Notes: generated from the letters alone by a model not told the origin. DNA of 39,058 bases from Candidatus Parcubacteria bacterium (GCA_019661785.1 JAIFWP010000002.1:1-39058), one strand, 5' to 3'; shown: positions 9,281 through 16,822, counted from the stretch's first letter. Made by a program: numbers and translations.

Positions 9281-11239
9281 TTACGGAAGGCTTACGCCGT
9301 TCGATCTCCAGAGAGTGTCAGTTGCCATGAAGGTAGATGCCTGGCGACCAGTGACGCTGGTGAGCCAGTTGATTCTTGCGACCTGGAACTGGTAGACACC
9401 TGAGGTTACGTCAGCACCAGCCGAAGTCTTGGTGTACATGACGTAGTCAACTGGTATGTCTATCGAGTTGCCCTTCGCGAGGATGTAGCTGTTCGAGCCA
9501 CCCGATGCCACCTTTGAGGTGTCGATCGTGAGAGCTGTCGAAGAGGATACAGCCGGAGTTGCAGCCGAGCCACCCAAGAGAGGGTTGATCGACTGACCAC
9601 CACCGATAGTGTTGTCACCATCGATGAAGGCGAAGGTTGTTGAGGACGTATCACCGAACTCAACTGCTGTACCAACGGCGGTCATGCGTACAACGAAGTG
9701 TACAGCGGCCGACGAAGTTGCACCTGAGAAGCCTGCTGGAGCGATCCTGGTAGCAACTGGGCTACCACCAACGAGTGCGAAGACCGGACCAACGCTTCTA
9801 ACAAGCTGGTTGTTACCAGTAGCCGAACCAGTAACTGTAGTGACAGTGTCACCAGCAGAGTTGGTAGCTACGATGTTCGTGCTGTTTCCAGTGACGGAAG
9901 CAGTGAAGGTATCCTGAGTAGTTCTAGCGCTTCGGATATCAGCTGCGATCGTAAAGGACCTTGTGGTGCCCTTAGGAATCGTGTAGCTCATATTGCTGAA
10001 GGTAGCTGTAGAACCAGAGAGGGAAGCCGATGCGAGAACCTGACCAGTAGTACCGGCACCTGCGATGAGGTAGGTGCTCGATGCTGTAGCGCCTGTCGAC
10101 GGAGCAGTGCCCGTGACGGAAGCTGTGAGGTCAGTAATAGTCACATCATCCTTGTCAGCTGCTATGTCGAAGGTCAAGAGCGCGAGTTTGTCGAGCTCAT
10201 TGTTCGAAGCACCGTTAGATGCAACAACTTCTGCACCACGAGGATTTGCTGAGTCAGCAGAAACCGTGAGCGAAGCGCTGTCTGTAAGGGAAGCCGAGAC
10301 CGTGAAGGTCTTGGTAACAGTCGAACCTGTTGAAGGTCCGTAGAGGTCTATACCTGCGCCGTCAACTGCGCGAACGCCGTTGTCAGCAAGAAGGATAGTA
10401 CCTGAGGTAACACCGTCAGCTACCGCGTTGTCGCGGACACCAACCTTGATAGTGTAAGTCCTCTGTGTACCCTTAGGAACAATCGAGCTAAAACCAGAAA
10501 GGGTTAGGTAGTAAGTAGTACCGTCCTTTATGACCGTAGTCGAGTTGGTGTCAGACTGAGCAAGGACGCGTCCCTGATCGTCAACGAGAGATACGCGCGA
10601 AAGTCCCTTGTTGTACAAGGTAGTAGCCGTACCGAGGTTAAGCTTGACGCGCTGGATAGCGAGGTCAGAGCCAGTAGCCTTCGCGTTGAAAGCGAGGACT
10701 GCATCGTTCTGATCGCCTTCGTAGACGGTCGAGTTCGAAACCGGAGCCGCGGTGATAGAGAGAGTACCCTCTGCACCTGGGGTAGTAATGCTTCCAGTTA
10801 CGCCACCGACGGTTGTGCCGCCAGTAGTTGTGCCACCGACGGTTGTGCCGCCAGTAACGCTACCGTTGAATCGAGCTCTCGAAAGAGGACCGAAAAAGCC
10901 GGTAGAAGGGAGACCTGCAGCAGACTGCCAAGCCATGACAGCAGCCTTTGTGAGGGAGCCGAAGTAGCCAGTAGCTGATACGTGTAGGTAACCCTGAGCA
11001 ATGAGTGCATTCTGAAGAGCAGTAACCTGTGCGCCAGACGAACCAACCGTGAGGTCAGAAGTGATAGCTGCACCGTTGCTGACAGAACCGCCCTGCAAGC
11101 TCTGAAGCTGTGCCATAAGCGCAGCGATCTGAGCCTGGAGGTCAGCGATGGTAACGGCACCTGCCTGTGAGGCAAAGCCGAGGGCCATAGCCGCACCAAT
11201 AGCGAGGCCAGAAGCGCGTGCGATTTTTGTTCTAATCAT
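9281..11239 (-). CDS. large S-layer-like surface protein with N-terminal peptidoglycan-binding domain
   Basis: A 652-residue exported protein. The signal peptide is residues 1-28 (GLAIGAAMALGFASQAGA). A short coiled coil follows (IADLQAQIAALMAQLQSL), then a PG_binding_1 domain at about 62-128 (SSGAQVTALQNALIAQGYLH, GYFGSLTKAAVMAWQSAAG) and a Gly-Thr-Val repeat linker. About 480 residues of Thr/Ser/Ala/Val-rich beta-sandwich modules complete it, low in Cys and Trp and with recurring segments such as TFDIAADKDDVTITD and TRSFTIAADIR. The size, composition, long leader and strong terminator suggest an abundant surface-layer component anchored to peptidoglycan; that role is inferred. Confidence 0.82.
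   Translation of the reverse strand: MIRTKIARASGLAIGAAMALGFASQAGAVTIADLQAQIAALMAQLQSLQGGSVSNGAAITSDLTVGSSGAQVTALQNALIAQGYLHVSATGYFGSLTKAAVMAWQSAAGLPSTGFFGPLSRARFNGSVTGGTTVGGTTTGGTTVGGVTGSITTPGAEGTLSITAAPVSNSTVYEGDQNDAVLAFNAKATGSDLAIQRVKLNLGTATTLYNKGLSRVSLVDDQGRVLAQSDTNSTTVIKDGTTYYLTLSGFSSIVPKGTQRTYTIKVGVRDNAVADGVTSGTILLADNGVRAVDGAGIDLYGPSTGSTVTKTFTVSASLTDSASLTVSADSANPRGAEVVASNGASNNELDKLALLTFDIAADKDDVTITDLTASVTGTAPSTGATASSTYLIAGAGTTGQVLASASLSGSTATFSNMSYTIPKGTTRSFTIAADIRSARTTQDTFTASVTGNSTNIVATNSAGDTVTTVTGSATGNNQLVRSVGPVFALVGGSPVATRIAPAGFSGATSSAAVHFVVRMTAVGTAVEFGDTSSTTFAFIDGDNTIGGGQSINPLLGGSAATPAVSSSTALTIDTSKVASGGSNSYILAKGNSIDIPVDYVMYTKTSAGADVTSGVYQFQVARINWLTSVTGRQASTFMATDTLWRSNGVSLP
10802..10856 (-). 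repeat. 25-bp direct repeat in the Gly-Thr linker
   Basis: The 25-bp sequence starting GCCACCGACGG and ending GCCGCCAGTA occurs perfectly at 10802-10826 and 10832-10856, a 30-bp period. It encodes the repeated GGTTVGG linker between the peptidoglycan-binding domain and the beta-rich part. Such in-frame repeats can change length by slippage. Confidence 0.9.
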
Positions 11240-11427
11240 TTTTAATTTATTTCTTTCTAATTGCGCCTGACTTGTCCGATTATTCTAATTGAGTTCAGAC
11301 AAGCGCGACGTTTACTAATTGCCGACAACGGATAAGCCTTTGCCGGCAAGCTTATAATTCCTACAAGAGTTAATTATATAGAGCTCTGCCTGAAGAACCT
11401 AACAGAACAGCTAATTTACTGTGGATA
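11240..11427 (-). promoter_or_regulatory. long 5' leader of the S-layer-like gene
   Basis: If transcription begins at the promoter at 11434-11461, this gene has a leader of about 188 nt. It contains an inverted repeat at 11332-11355 (ATAAGC/GCTTAT around TTGCCGGCAA) and a bulged stem at 11263-11306 (GCGC/GCGC and TTGTC/GACAA). A second TATAAT at 11373-11378 could give a shorter transcript. No Shine-Dalgarno is present; AATTAAAA precedes ATG. Structured leaders commonly stabilise surface-layer mRNAs. Confidence 0.5.
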
Positions 11428-11433
11428 ACTACC

Positions 11434-11461
11434 ATTATACTCGTTTTTTCCTATTCTGCAA
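11434..11461 (-). promoter_or_regulatory. candidate promoter of the S-layer-like gene
   Basis: On the minus strand TTGCAG (11456-11461) is followed after 16 bp by a perfect TATAAT (11434-11439). It overlaps the 3' end of the winged-helix gene. Confidence 0.5.
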
Positions 11462-12083
11462 GGGTGTAGCGGGACCACCTTTTCTCCCCTATTTTACGCA
11501 ATATTCCGGCCGCTACCATGGCCAAAAGCTCCCTTTGGATGGTCTTCTCACTTACCCCTGGTATGAGGGGGGTTACATCACCCACGATGATTTCGTTTTT
11601 CTTCTTTAAGAGGGTCAAAATAGTGGTTTGGCGAGAGTTCTTTTTCACGCTTACCACACCATCTTCTCTCGGCTTGTCCTTTACTACAATGGGCCTTTGG
11701 GGAGGGGTATGCGCTATAGATGAGCCTATATAATCTGGCTTAGGTTCGGCCTTTTCTAGTCTTTCCTCTACTTTATCGGGGGCTGATTTAGCCTCAGGCA
11801 ATGATGCCTCGGCACGATAGAACATCTCACCCAAAGTCTCGTTTGGGACTAGGTTGCCGAACTCTCGATGGATAATTTCAAAATTCGCATCCGATATTAG
11901 ACCAGCGTTCTTAGCCACAGTGAGGAGACTCATGGTCTCAAGGACAATATTTCTTGGCTCTTTTTGGGCCACAAGTTTGCCCCCAAGCTCCCTCAAACGC
12001 CATTTCATAGGCTCTTTTTCATCAAAAAAGCTCGTCAGGAGATATAGGGCGCTAACTAGTTTTTCTGTCCTTTTTGAATCCAT
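11451..12083 (-). CDS. winged-helix (DeoR-like) putative regulator
   Basis: A 210-residue soluble protein of unknown function. The N-terminal part is helical (KLVSALYLLTSFFDEKEPMKW, RNIVLETMSLLTVAKNAGL). A charged, proline-rich linker follows. The C-terminal 60 residues form a winged helix-turn-helix (RQTTILTLLKKKNEIIVGDV, VSEKTIQRELLAMVAAGILR, GEKRWSRYTL) of the DeoR type. The reading frame is open to a TTG at 12098, but the ATG at 12083 has AAAGGA six bases upstream and is the better start. The gene is transcribed divergently from ftsK. Repeats over its own promoter suggest autoregulation. Confidence 0.75.
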   Translation of the reverse strand: MDSKRTEKLVSALYLLTSFFDEKEPMKWRLRELGGKLVAQKEPRNIVLETMSLLTVAKNAGLISDANFEIIHREFGNLVPNETLGEMFYRAEASLPEAKSAPDKVEERLEKAEPKPDYIGSSIAHTPPQRPIVVKDKPREDGVVSVKKNSRQTTILTLLKKKNEIIVGDVTPLIPGVSEKTIQRELLAMVAAGILRKIGEKRWSRYTLAE

Positions 12084-12084
12084 G

Positions 12085-12152
12085 TGTCCTTTATGCAATG
12101 TCTGTTATATCACAGAATGTCCTTTATTGCAAGATGTCTCAGTATAGGACAT
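12085..12152 (-). promoter_or_regulatory. promoter and repeat operator of the winged-helix gene
   Basis: On the minus strand TTGCAA (12127-12132) is followed after 17 bp by TATAAC (12104-12109). Two imperfect direct repeats, TGTCCTTTATGCAATGTCT near 12086 and TGTCCTTTATTGCAAGATGTCT near 12118, overlap the Shine-Dalgarno and the -35 region. ATGTCCT (12117-12123) and AGGACAT (12146-12152) form an inverted pair around the -35 box. Confidence 0.6.
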
Positions 12153-12207
12153 CAGGGACAGTACTGCCAATAGACACCCGCTTAAAAATGATGCGAACTC
12201 TCCGTGA

Positions 12208-12213
12208 TATAAT
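12208..12213 (+). promoter_or_regulatory. -10 box upstream of ftsK
   Basis: A perfect TATAAT ends 17 bases before the ftsK ATG at 12231, flanked symmetrically by GTGA and TCAC. The predicted leader is about ten bases with no Shine-Dalgarno. No clear -35 box was found. Confidence 0.5.
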
Positions 12214-12230
12214 TCACCTACAAACCTAAA

Positions 12231-14348
12231 ATGGCGCGCAAAGAGAAGGAGAGAAAATCCAGAGATACCGAGAGGGAGAGCCGCATCGCTCCGGAGACTA
12301 GGCATGCCATCTTGGGTGTGGCCTCTCTAGTAGCTACGGTCCTCCTCGTTCTTGCTGCCTTTGGTATAGGAGGTCCAGTCGGCGGGCTCACCTTCAAGGG
12401 ACTCTCATACCTCTTCGGTATTGGATACTATCTAGTGCCGCTAGTCACTCTTATATTGGTCGTATCCTTCTTCCGCTCGCATGAGCAGAATGTGGCCCTG
12501 CCTCAGATACTTGGCGCAATACTCTTCTTCTTCTCGGCTCTAGGCGTCGTGGAGATCATCTTCGCCACTAGAGGCGGGGTCATCGGCGGCCTCATATCGA
12601 AGCCCCTTCTCTCGCTCTTTGACCTCTACCTCTCGCTCGTCATCCTCCTCGCTCTTATGGTCATTGCGCTCCTCATAGTCTTCGATACCACTATCAAGCT
12701 CGACTTCTTGCGTCTCATTGGTAAGCTCTTCAGGAGAGGCGGCGAAGAAGACGCAGAGATGCTCCCGGTAGAGAACGCTGCTGTGGCTGAAGCTGTAGAG
12801 AAGATGAGCCGAGCCGAGGCTGCTCCAGAACCCAAAGTGCGCAAAGTGGCTGAGGAGGAGTCTGAGGGCTTCGCCCCTATGAAGATGAAGCGGAGCGGCA
12901 AGGCATGGAACCCGCCTCCCCTCTCCTTGCTTGAGCGCGACCGTGGCAAGCCTGGCGTCGGCGACATCAAGGCCAATGCCAACCTCATCAAGCGCACACT
13001 GCAGAACTTCGGCATCGTCGTCGAGATGGACGAGATATCCATCGGTCCTTCCGTCACTCGTTATGCTCTTAAGCCTGCCGAGGGAGTGAAGCTCGCGAAG
13101 ATCGTCGGCCTCCAGCAGAACCTCGAGCTCGCCTTGGCTGCTCATCCTGTACGCATCGAAGCGCCTATACCAGGCAAGTCCTTGGTGGGTATCGAAGTGC
13201 CAAACAGCGCCAAGACTATCATCGGCCTCGGCTCGCTCCTGGCTAACAAGACATACGAAGAGAGCGACAAGCCCCTACTCGTGGCCTTGGGCCGAGACGT
13301 GTCCGGCGAGTCCCACTTCGCCAACTTGGCCAAGATGCCACATGCCCTTGTGGCCGGAGCTACCGGCTCGGGCAAGTCGGTCACTATCCACGCTATTGTT
13401 AACTCGCTCCTCTTTAGGAACCCGCCTGAGAATTTGAAGTTCATTATGATTGACCCTAAGCGTGTAGAGCTCACTGTATACAATAAAATCCCTCACCTCC
13501 TTACTCCCGTCATCACCGACGCCAAGAAGGCCATACTCGCTCTCAAGTGGGCCGCAAAGGAAATGGATAGGCGCTACGACGTGCTTGAGAAGGCCTCTGT
13601 GCGCGACATCGGCTCATACCACAGCAATGTTAAAGACGGCGAGCCTATGCCTTATATAGTCGTCATCATCGACGAGCTCGCCGACCTCATGCAGGTCTAT
13701 CCTAGAGAGCTTGAGGCTGCCATTGTCCGCCTGGCCCAGATGTCACGCGCCGTCGGCATCCACCTCCTTATCTCTACCCAGCGACCATCGGTAAACATCA
13801 TTACCGGCCTCATCAAGGCTAACGTCCCTACCCGAGTAGCTCTCCAGGTAGCCTCACAGATAGACTCACGTACCATCCTCGATGCCGCCGGAGCGGAGAA
13901 GCTCCTCGGCGCCGGAGACATGCTCTACCAGTCTGGAGAAATGTCGAAGCCTGTGCGTCTCCAATCCTCTTATATCTCAGAAGCTGAGGTCAAGAAGGTC
14001 GTCAAATACCTTATAGACAACTATGCTGATGAATTAAATGACGAGATAAGCCTCACAGGAGAGACTACATCGAATGCCATCTTCAGCGCGACACTCGATG
14101 ACGATGCAGCATCTGGAGACGATGACGAGCTCTACGAGGAGGCCCGCGAGATAGTCATGCAGGCAGGCAAGGCCTCAACCTCATACCTGCAGAGGAAGCT
14201 CCGCATAGGCTATGCTCGTGCTGCTCGCCTCATCGATATCTTAGAGGAGAAAGGGGTCATAGGTCCGGGCTCAGGAGCCAAGCCTCGAGAGGTCATGGAT
14301 GCGATGGGAGGCAATCCAACCGCTACCGATACCGATGAAGAGATATAG
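12231..14348 (+). CDS. ftsK: FtsK/SpoIIIE-type DNA translocase
   Basis: A 705-residue membrane-anchored ATPase that pumps chromosomal DNA through the division septum. Residues 25-170 hold about four transmembrane helices (LGVASLVATVLLVLAAFGIG, YLVPLVTLILVVSFF, ILGAILFFFSALGVVEIIF, LYLSLVILLALMVIALLIVF). A charged linker leads to the alpha/beta motor. Walker A is GATGSGKS near 374-381, and Walker B is VVIIDELADLM near 475-485. STQRPSVNIITGLIKANVPT is the usual FtsK motif. A C-terminal winged-helix gamma domain (EIVMQAGKASTSYLQRKLRI, ARLIDILEEKGVIG) reads polar DNA sequences. All key residues are intact. The next gene overlaps its last 14 bases. Confidence 0.97.
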   Translation: MARKEKERKSRDTERESRIAPETRHAILGVASLVATVLLVLAAFGIGGPVGGLTFKGLSYLFGIGYYLVPLVTLILVVSFFRSHEQNVALPQILGAILFFFSALGVVEIIFATRGGVIGGLISKPLLSLFDLYLSLVILLALMVIALLIVFDTTIKLDFLRLIGKLFRRGGEEDAEMLPVENAAVAEAVEKMSRAEAAPEPKVRKVAEEESEGFAPMKMKRSGKAWNPPPLSLLERDRGKPGVGDIKANANLIKRTLQNFGIVVEMDEISIGPSVTRYALKPAEGVKLAKIVGLQQNLELALAAHPVRIEAPIPGKSLVGIEVPNSAKTIIGLGSLLANKTYEESDKPLLVALGRDVSGESHFANLAKMPHALVAGATGSGKSVTIHAIVNSLLFRNPPENLKFIMIDPKRVELTVYNKIPHLLTPVITDAKKAILALKWAAKEMDRRYDVLEKASVRDIGSYHSNVKDGEPMPYIVVIIDELADLMQVYPRELEAAIVRLAQMSRAVGIHLLISTQRPSVNIITGLIKANVPTRVALQVASQIDSRTILDAAGAEKLLGAGDMLYQSGEMSKPVRLQSSYISEAEVKKVVKYLIDNYADELNDEISLTGETTSNAIFSATLDDDAASGDDDELYEEAREIVMQAGKASTSYLQRKLRIGYARAARLIDILEEKGVIGPGSGAKPREVMDAMGGNPTATDTDEEI

Positions 14349-14658
14349 CTACCTAGCCTTCGGCCTCCTTCTTGTAGCCTACATACTCTTCCAGGCGCGG
14401 TATCTCCTGCTTGGGCCGCGGATAAGCGTTGACACTCCAGAGGATAACTCGACCGCAGCCAATGCGACCCTTACTGTCTCGGGTACGGCCAGGAACACCT
14501 CCCTCCTCACCCTTGACGACAGGCCTATATATACGGACAAAGCGGGCCATTGGCAGGATAAATTGATACTCTCCCCCGGACTTAATATAATTAAGCTCGA
14601 CGCCAAAGACCGCTTCGGCCGGCAAACAGAGAAGCTCTTGCGGGTGGTGCTTAACTAA
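14335..14658 (+). CDS. small membrane-anchored Ig-like domain protein
   Basis: A 107-residue protein with one N-terminal transmembrane segment (YLAFGLLLVAYILFQARYLL) and an outer beta-rich domain (ISVDTPEDNSTAANATLTVS, GTARNTSLLTLDDRPIY, SPGLNIIKLDAKDRFGR) resembling bacterial Ig-like folds found next to glucodextranase or carbohydrate-binding modules. The ATG at 14335 overlaps the end of ftsK by 14 bases, implying coupling; an upstream ATG at 14299 would lie deep inside ftsK and is less likely. Function is unknown. An envelope role linked to division is suggested only by position. Confidence 0.75.
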   Translation: MKRYSYLAFGLLLVAYILFQARYLLLGPRISVDTPEDNSTAANATLTVSGTARNTSLLTLDDRPIYTDKAGHWQDKLILSPGLNIIKLDAKDRFGRQTEKLLRVVLN

Positions 14659-14677
14659 TAATTCGAGTTTGCGAGAA

Positions 14678-14683
14678 TAAAAT
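14678..14683 (+). promoter_or_regulatory. -10 box abutting recA
   Basis: TAAAAT lies five bases before the recA ATG at 14689, so transcription would begin at about the start codon. No -35 match at normal spacing and no Shine-Dalgarno is visible. Confidence 0.4.
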
Positions 14684-14688
14684 ACAGA

Positions 14689-15717
14689 ATGAAAAAAACA
14701 AAAATACCAAAGGCGCCAAAGGAGATAGGCGTACGCGACGAGTCTAAGAACATCGACTCTACGCTTGATGCCATCAAGATGAAGTTCGGCGAGGACTCCA
14801 TTATGATGCTCGGCGCGAAGCCGCGCGTCGGGGTAGACGCCATATCGACCGGCTCCATCGGTCTTGATGCCGCTCTCGGCGTGGGCGGACTTCCCCGCGG
14901 ACGCATCATAGAGATTTTCGGTCCAGAGTCCTCAGGCAAGACCACTCTCTCGCTCCACGTCATCGCTGAGGCTCAGAAACTCGGAGGCATATGCGCCTTC
15001 ATCGACGCAGAGCACGCCATGGACCCTGAGTATGCTGGCAGGCTTGGGGTGAAAATCAACGAACTCCTCATCTCTCAGCCAGACACAGGCGAGCAGGCTC
15101 TTGAGATAGTCGAGAGCCTAGTAAGAAGCGGTAAGATGGATGTCATCGTCATCGACTCCGTCGCCGCTCTCACACCTAAGGACGAGATAGAGGGTGATAT
15201 GGGAGCGCATCATGTCGGCAAGCAGGCTCGCCTCATGAGCCAGGCCCTTAGGAAGCTCACCGCCATCGTCGCCAAGTCTAAGACCATAGTCATCTTCATC
15301 AACCAGATACGCATGCAAATAGGCGTGATGTTCGGCAATCCTGAGACGACGCCAGGAGGCAAAGCTTTGAAGTTCTACACCTCAGTACGCATAGATATAC
15401 GCCGCATAGCCCAGATTAAGAAGGGCGAGGAGGTTATGGGCGGACGCATCAGAGTGAAAGTGGTGAAGAACAAGGTGGCTCCCCCATTCCGCCAGACAGA
15501 GTTCGACCTCATGTATAACGAAGGCATCAGTAGAGAGGGTGAGATGATAGCCCTAGGAGAGAAGATGGGCATCATCGGCAAATCAGGCAACTCATACAAG
15601 TACGGGGAGGAGACTCTCGGCCGCGGCTACGACGCTACGCGCCAATACCTAAGGGAGAACAAACCTATCTCTACTCAGATTTTGAAGGAGATTAGACAAA
15701 AGCTCAAAGAGGAGTAG
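14689..15717 (+). CDS. recA: recombinase RecA
   Basis: A 342-residue RecA, the ATP-dependent strand-exchange protein for recombinational repair. Walker A is GPESSGKTT at residues 78-86. [13 protein letters not shown] carries the catalytic Glu, and [20 protein letters not shown] is Walker B with the loop L1 neighbourhood. [20 protein letters not shown] is the loop L2 region with the Gln switch, and [16 protein letters not shown] follows. The C-terminal domain is present and the acidic tail is short (KLKEE). All catalytic residues are intact. It follows the ftsK pair by 30 bp. No LexA-like operator was recognised upstream. Confidence 0.98.
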   Translation: MKKTKIPKAPKEIGVRDESKNIDSTLDAIKMKFGEDSIMMLGAKPRVGVDAISTGSIGLDAALGVGGLPRGRIIEIFGPESSGKTTLSLHVIAEAQKLGGICAFIDAEHAMDPEYAGRLGVKINELLISQPDTGEQALEIVESLVRSGKMDVIVIDSVAALTPKDEIEGDMGAHHVGKQARLMSQALRKLTAIVAKSKTIVIFINQIRMQIGVMFGNPETTPGGKALKFYTSVRIDIRRIAQIKKGEEVMGGRIRVKVVKNKVAPPFRQTEFDLMYNEGISREGEMIALGEKMGIIGKSGNSYKYGEETLGRGYDATRQYLRENKPISTQILKEIRQKLKEE

Positions 15718-15950
15718 AATCTCCCCCAGAGCATAGACGGTGAGGATTGTACCAGCGGAAGCATCTACTCGTTGCCCCAGAACACAAGGCCTGGTCATAC
15801 ACGACAGATGTTGGGTCGAGTTACGAATGCGGTTCGGATATTTCTAATGAGTGTTCGGTCCTGTACAACCGCTTCGCGCGGCGGCGATCACCACTCAAAG
15901 GAAGAACTTGTACTTCGTAGCAATCTAACCCCGAGTGCTCCCCGAGCACG
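15718..15950 (+). other. gene-poor interval after recA
   Basis: No recognisable gene lies here. A 57-codon frame opens with TTG at 15747 and ends near 15920; its product is Cys- and Arg-containing and matches nothing I know, and it has no Shine-Dalgarno. No tRNA, RNase P, tmRNA or SRP RNA signature was seen. A small hairpin GTGCTC/GAGCAC lies at 15935-15949, immediately before the strong terminator, so this could be a recA 3' UTR or an unrecognised small RNA. Confidence 0.4.
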
Positions 15951-15979
15951 AAAGCCATGGCCTCCGCCCATGGCTTTTT
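15951..15979 (+). terminator. intrinsic terminator upstream of efp
   Basis: AAAGCCATGG (15951-15960) pairs perfectly with CCATGGCTTT, followed by further T residues (15968-15979). The loop is CCTCCGC. It ends the recA-side transcript before the efp promoter. Confidence 0.85.
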
Positions 15980-15985
15980 CGTACC

Positions 15986-16013
15986 TGGACTTTCCTCAGT
16001 TTTCCGATAGAAT
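15986..16013 (+). promoter_or_regulatory. candidate promoter of efp
   Basis: TGGACT (15986-15991), a 16-bp spacer, then TAGAAT (16008-16013), which ends eight bases before the efp ATG. Transcription would start one or two bases before the start codon. Confidence 0.5.
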
Positions 16014-16021
16014 GACGCTCT

Positions 16022-16603
16022 ATGCTTGAGTACAGCGAGATAACAGAGCGCAAATATATAGTTTATGAAGACGAGCCGTGGGAGGTCATCGACTCGCACG
16101 TCTTTAGGAAGCAGCAAAGGAAGCCGGTCAATGCTACCAAGCTACGCAACCTCATCACAGGCAGGATTACCGAAGTCTCCTTCCATGTATCTGACAAGGT
16201 CGAGGAAGCAGATATCTCGAAGAAGGAAGTTAAGTATCTATATGTGAACAAGGGTGAGTTCTGGTTCTGTGATGTTAAGGACCCGTCCAAGCGCTTTGAA
16301 CTCCCAGAAGTGATGATTGGCGAGACCGCAGCCAAGTTCCTTAAACCTAATACCATAGTCGACGCTCTCATCTTCGACGACGGCAAGTCTGACGAGGGCA
16401 AGATCATCGGTCTTAAGCTCCCTATCAAGATGGATTTGAAGGTCGTGGAGGCTCACCCAGCTACCAAGGGTAATACCGCTCAAGGCGCATCGAAGGCCGT
16501 AGTCCTCGAGACCGGAGCCGAGATACAGGTGCCGATGTTTATCAAAGAGGGCGACACCGTGCGCATCAATACCGAGACAGGACAATACACTGACCGAGTA
16601 TAA
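16022..16603 (+). CDS. efp: elongation factor P
   Basis: A 193-residue EF-P of normal length, which binds between the P and E sites of ribosomes and relieves stalling at polyproline stretches. The three OB-like domains are recognisable: domain I with KLRNLITGRITEVSF, domain II with FWFCDVKDPSKRFELPE, and domain III with KAVVLETGAEIQVPMFIKEG and the usual DTVRINTETGQYTDRV ending. The tip loop, residues 28-36, reads FRKQQRKPV in place of the PGKGQ type seen in E. coli, so the modified lysine position is altered and K30, R33 and K34 are the nearby basic residues. There is no Shine-Dalgarno. The 3' end runs into structured element 1. Confidence 0.96.
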   Translation: MLEYSEITERKYIVYEDEPWEVIDSHVFRKQQRKPVNATKLRNLITGRITEVSFHVSDKVEEADISKKEVKYLYVNKGEFWFCDVKDPSKRFELPEVMIGETAAKFLKPNTIVDALIFDDGKSDEGKIIGLKLPIKMDLKVVEAHPATKGNTAQGASKAVVLETGAEIQVPMFIKEGDTVRINTETGQYTDRV

Positions 16604-16611
16604 ATAGTTTC

Positions 16612-16712
16612 GCAAATATAATACGAAAAACCACACAGTAATTCCCTGCTGGGAATTCTGCTCGAACTCGGCTCGGCAGCCTCCGTTAGGCTTTTTCTTC
16701 CATTATATTTGC
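16612..16712 (+). ncRNA. structured 3' RNA element, copy 1 (efp side)
   Basis: This is a 101-nt element closed by a perfect 11-bp inverted repeat, GCAAATATAAT (16612-16622) with ATTATATTTGC (16702-16712). An inner stem, GAAAAACC (16625-16632) with GG(C)TTTTTC (16689-16697), follows. Inside are hairpin A, AATTCCC-TGCT-GGGAATT (16640-16657), a 12-nt spacer ending ACTC, hairpin B, GGCT-CGGC-AGCC (16670-16681), then TCCGT. Copy 2 shows the same order with compensatory changes. The T-rich 3' arm and the alternative stem AGCCT/AGGCT before TTTTTC suggest that it also terminates efp transcription. Confidence 0.7.
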
Positions 16713-16719
16713 TGTACAA

Positions 16720-16818
16720 GCAAAAAAGCAGATTTCGAGCGTCACGGAGGCCGACGGGCCGAGTGGAGCGTGCGTTTCCAGCAGGAAACGATAGCGCGCT
16801 AAGAAATCTGCTTTTTGC
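16720..16818 (-). ncRNA. structured 3' RNA element, copy 2 (rpsR side)
   Basis: This is a 99-nt element read on the minus strand from rpsR. It is closed by GCAAAAAGCAGATTTC (16818-16803) pairing with GAAATCTGCTTTTTTGC (16736-16720), 16 bp with one extra T. Inside are hairpin A, CGTTTCC-TGCT-GGAAACG (16790-16773), a 12-nt spacer ending ACTC, hairpin B, GGCC-CGTC-GGCC (16760-16749), then TCCGT. Loop, spacer length and flanks match copy 1 while stem pairs differ in compensated ways. It begins five bases past the rpsR stop codon. Confidence 0.7.
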
Positions 16819-16822
16819 GTGA

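Noticed and set aside
12540-13145. 201-codon open frame antisense to ftsK
   Set aside because: Its Glu/Ser-rich composition mirrors the ftsK linker, and it has no plausible start.
15772-16029. 85-codon frame upstream of and into efp
   Set aside because: It runs through a strong terminator and the efp promoter, begins with TTG, and its product is low-complexity and unlike any known family.
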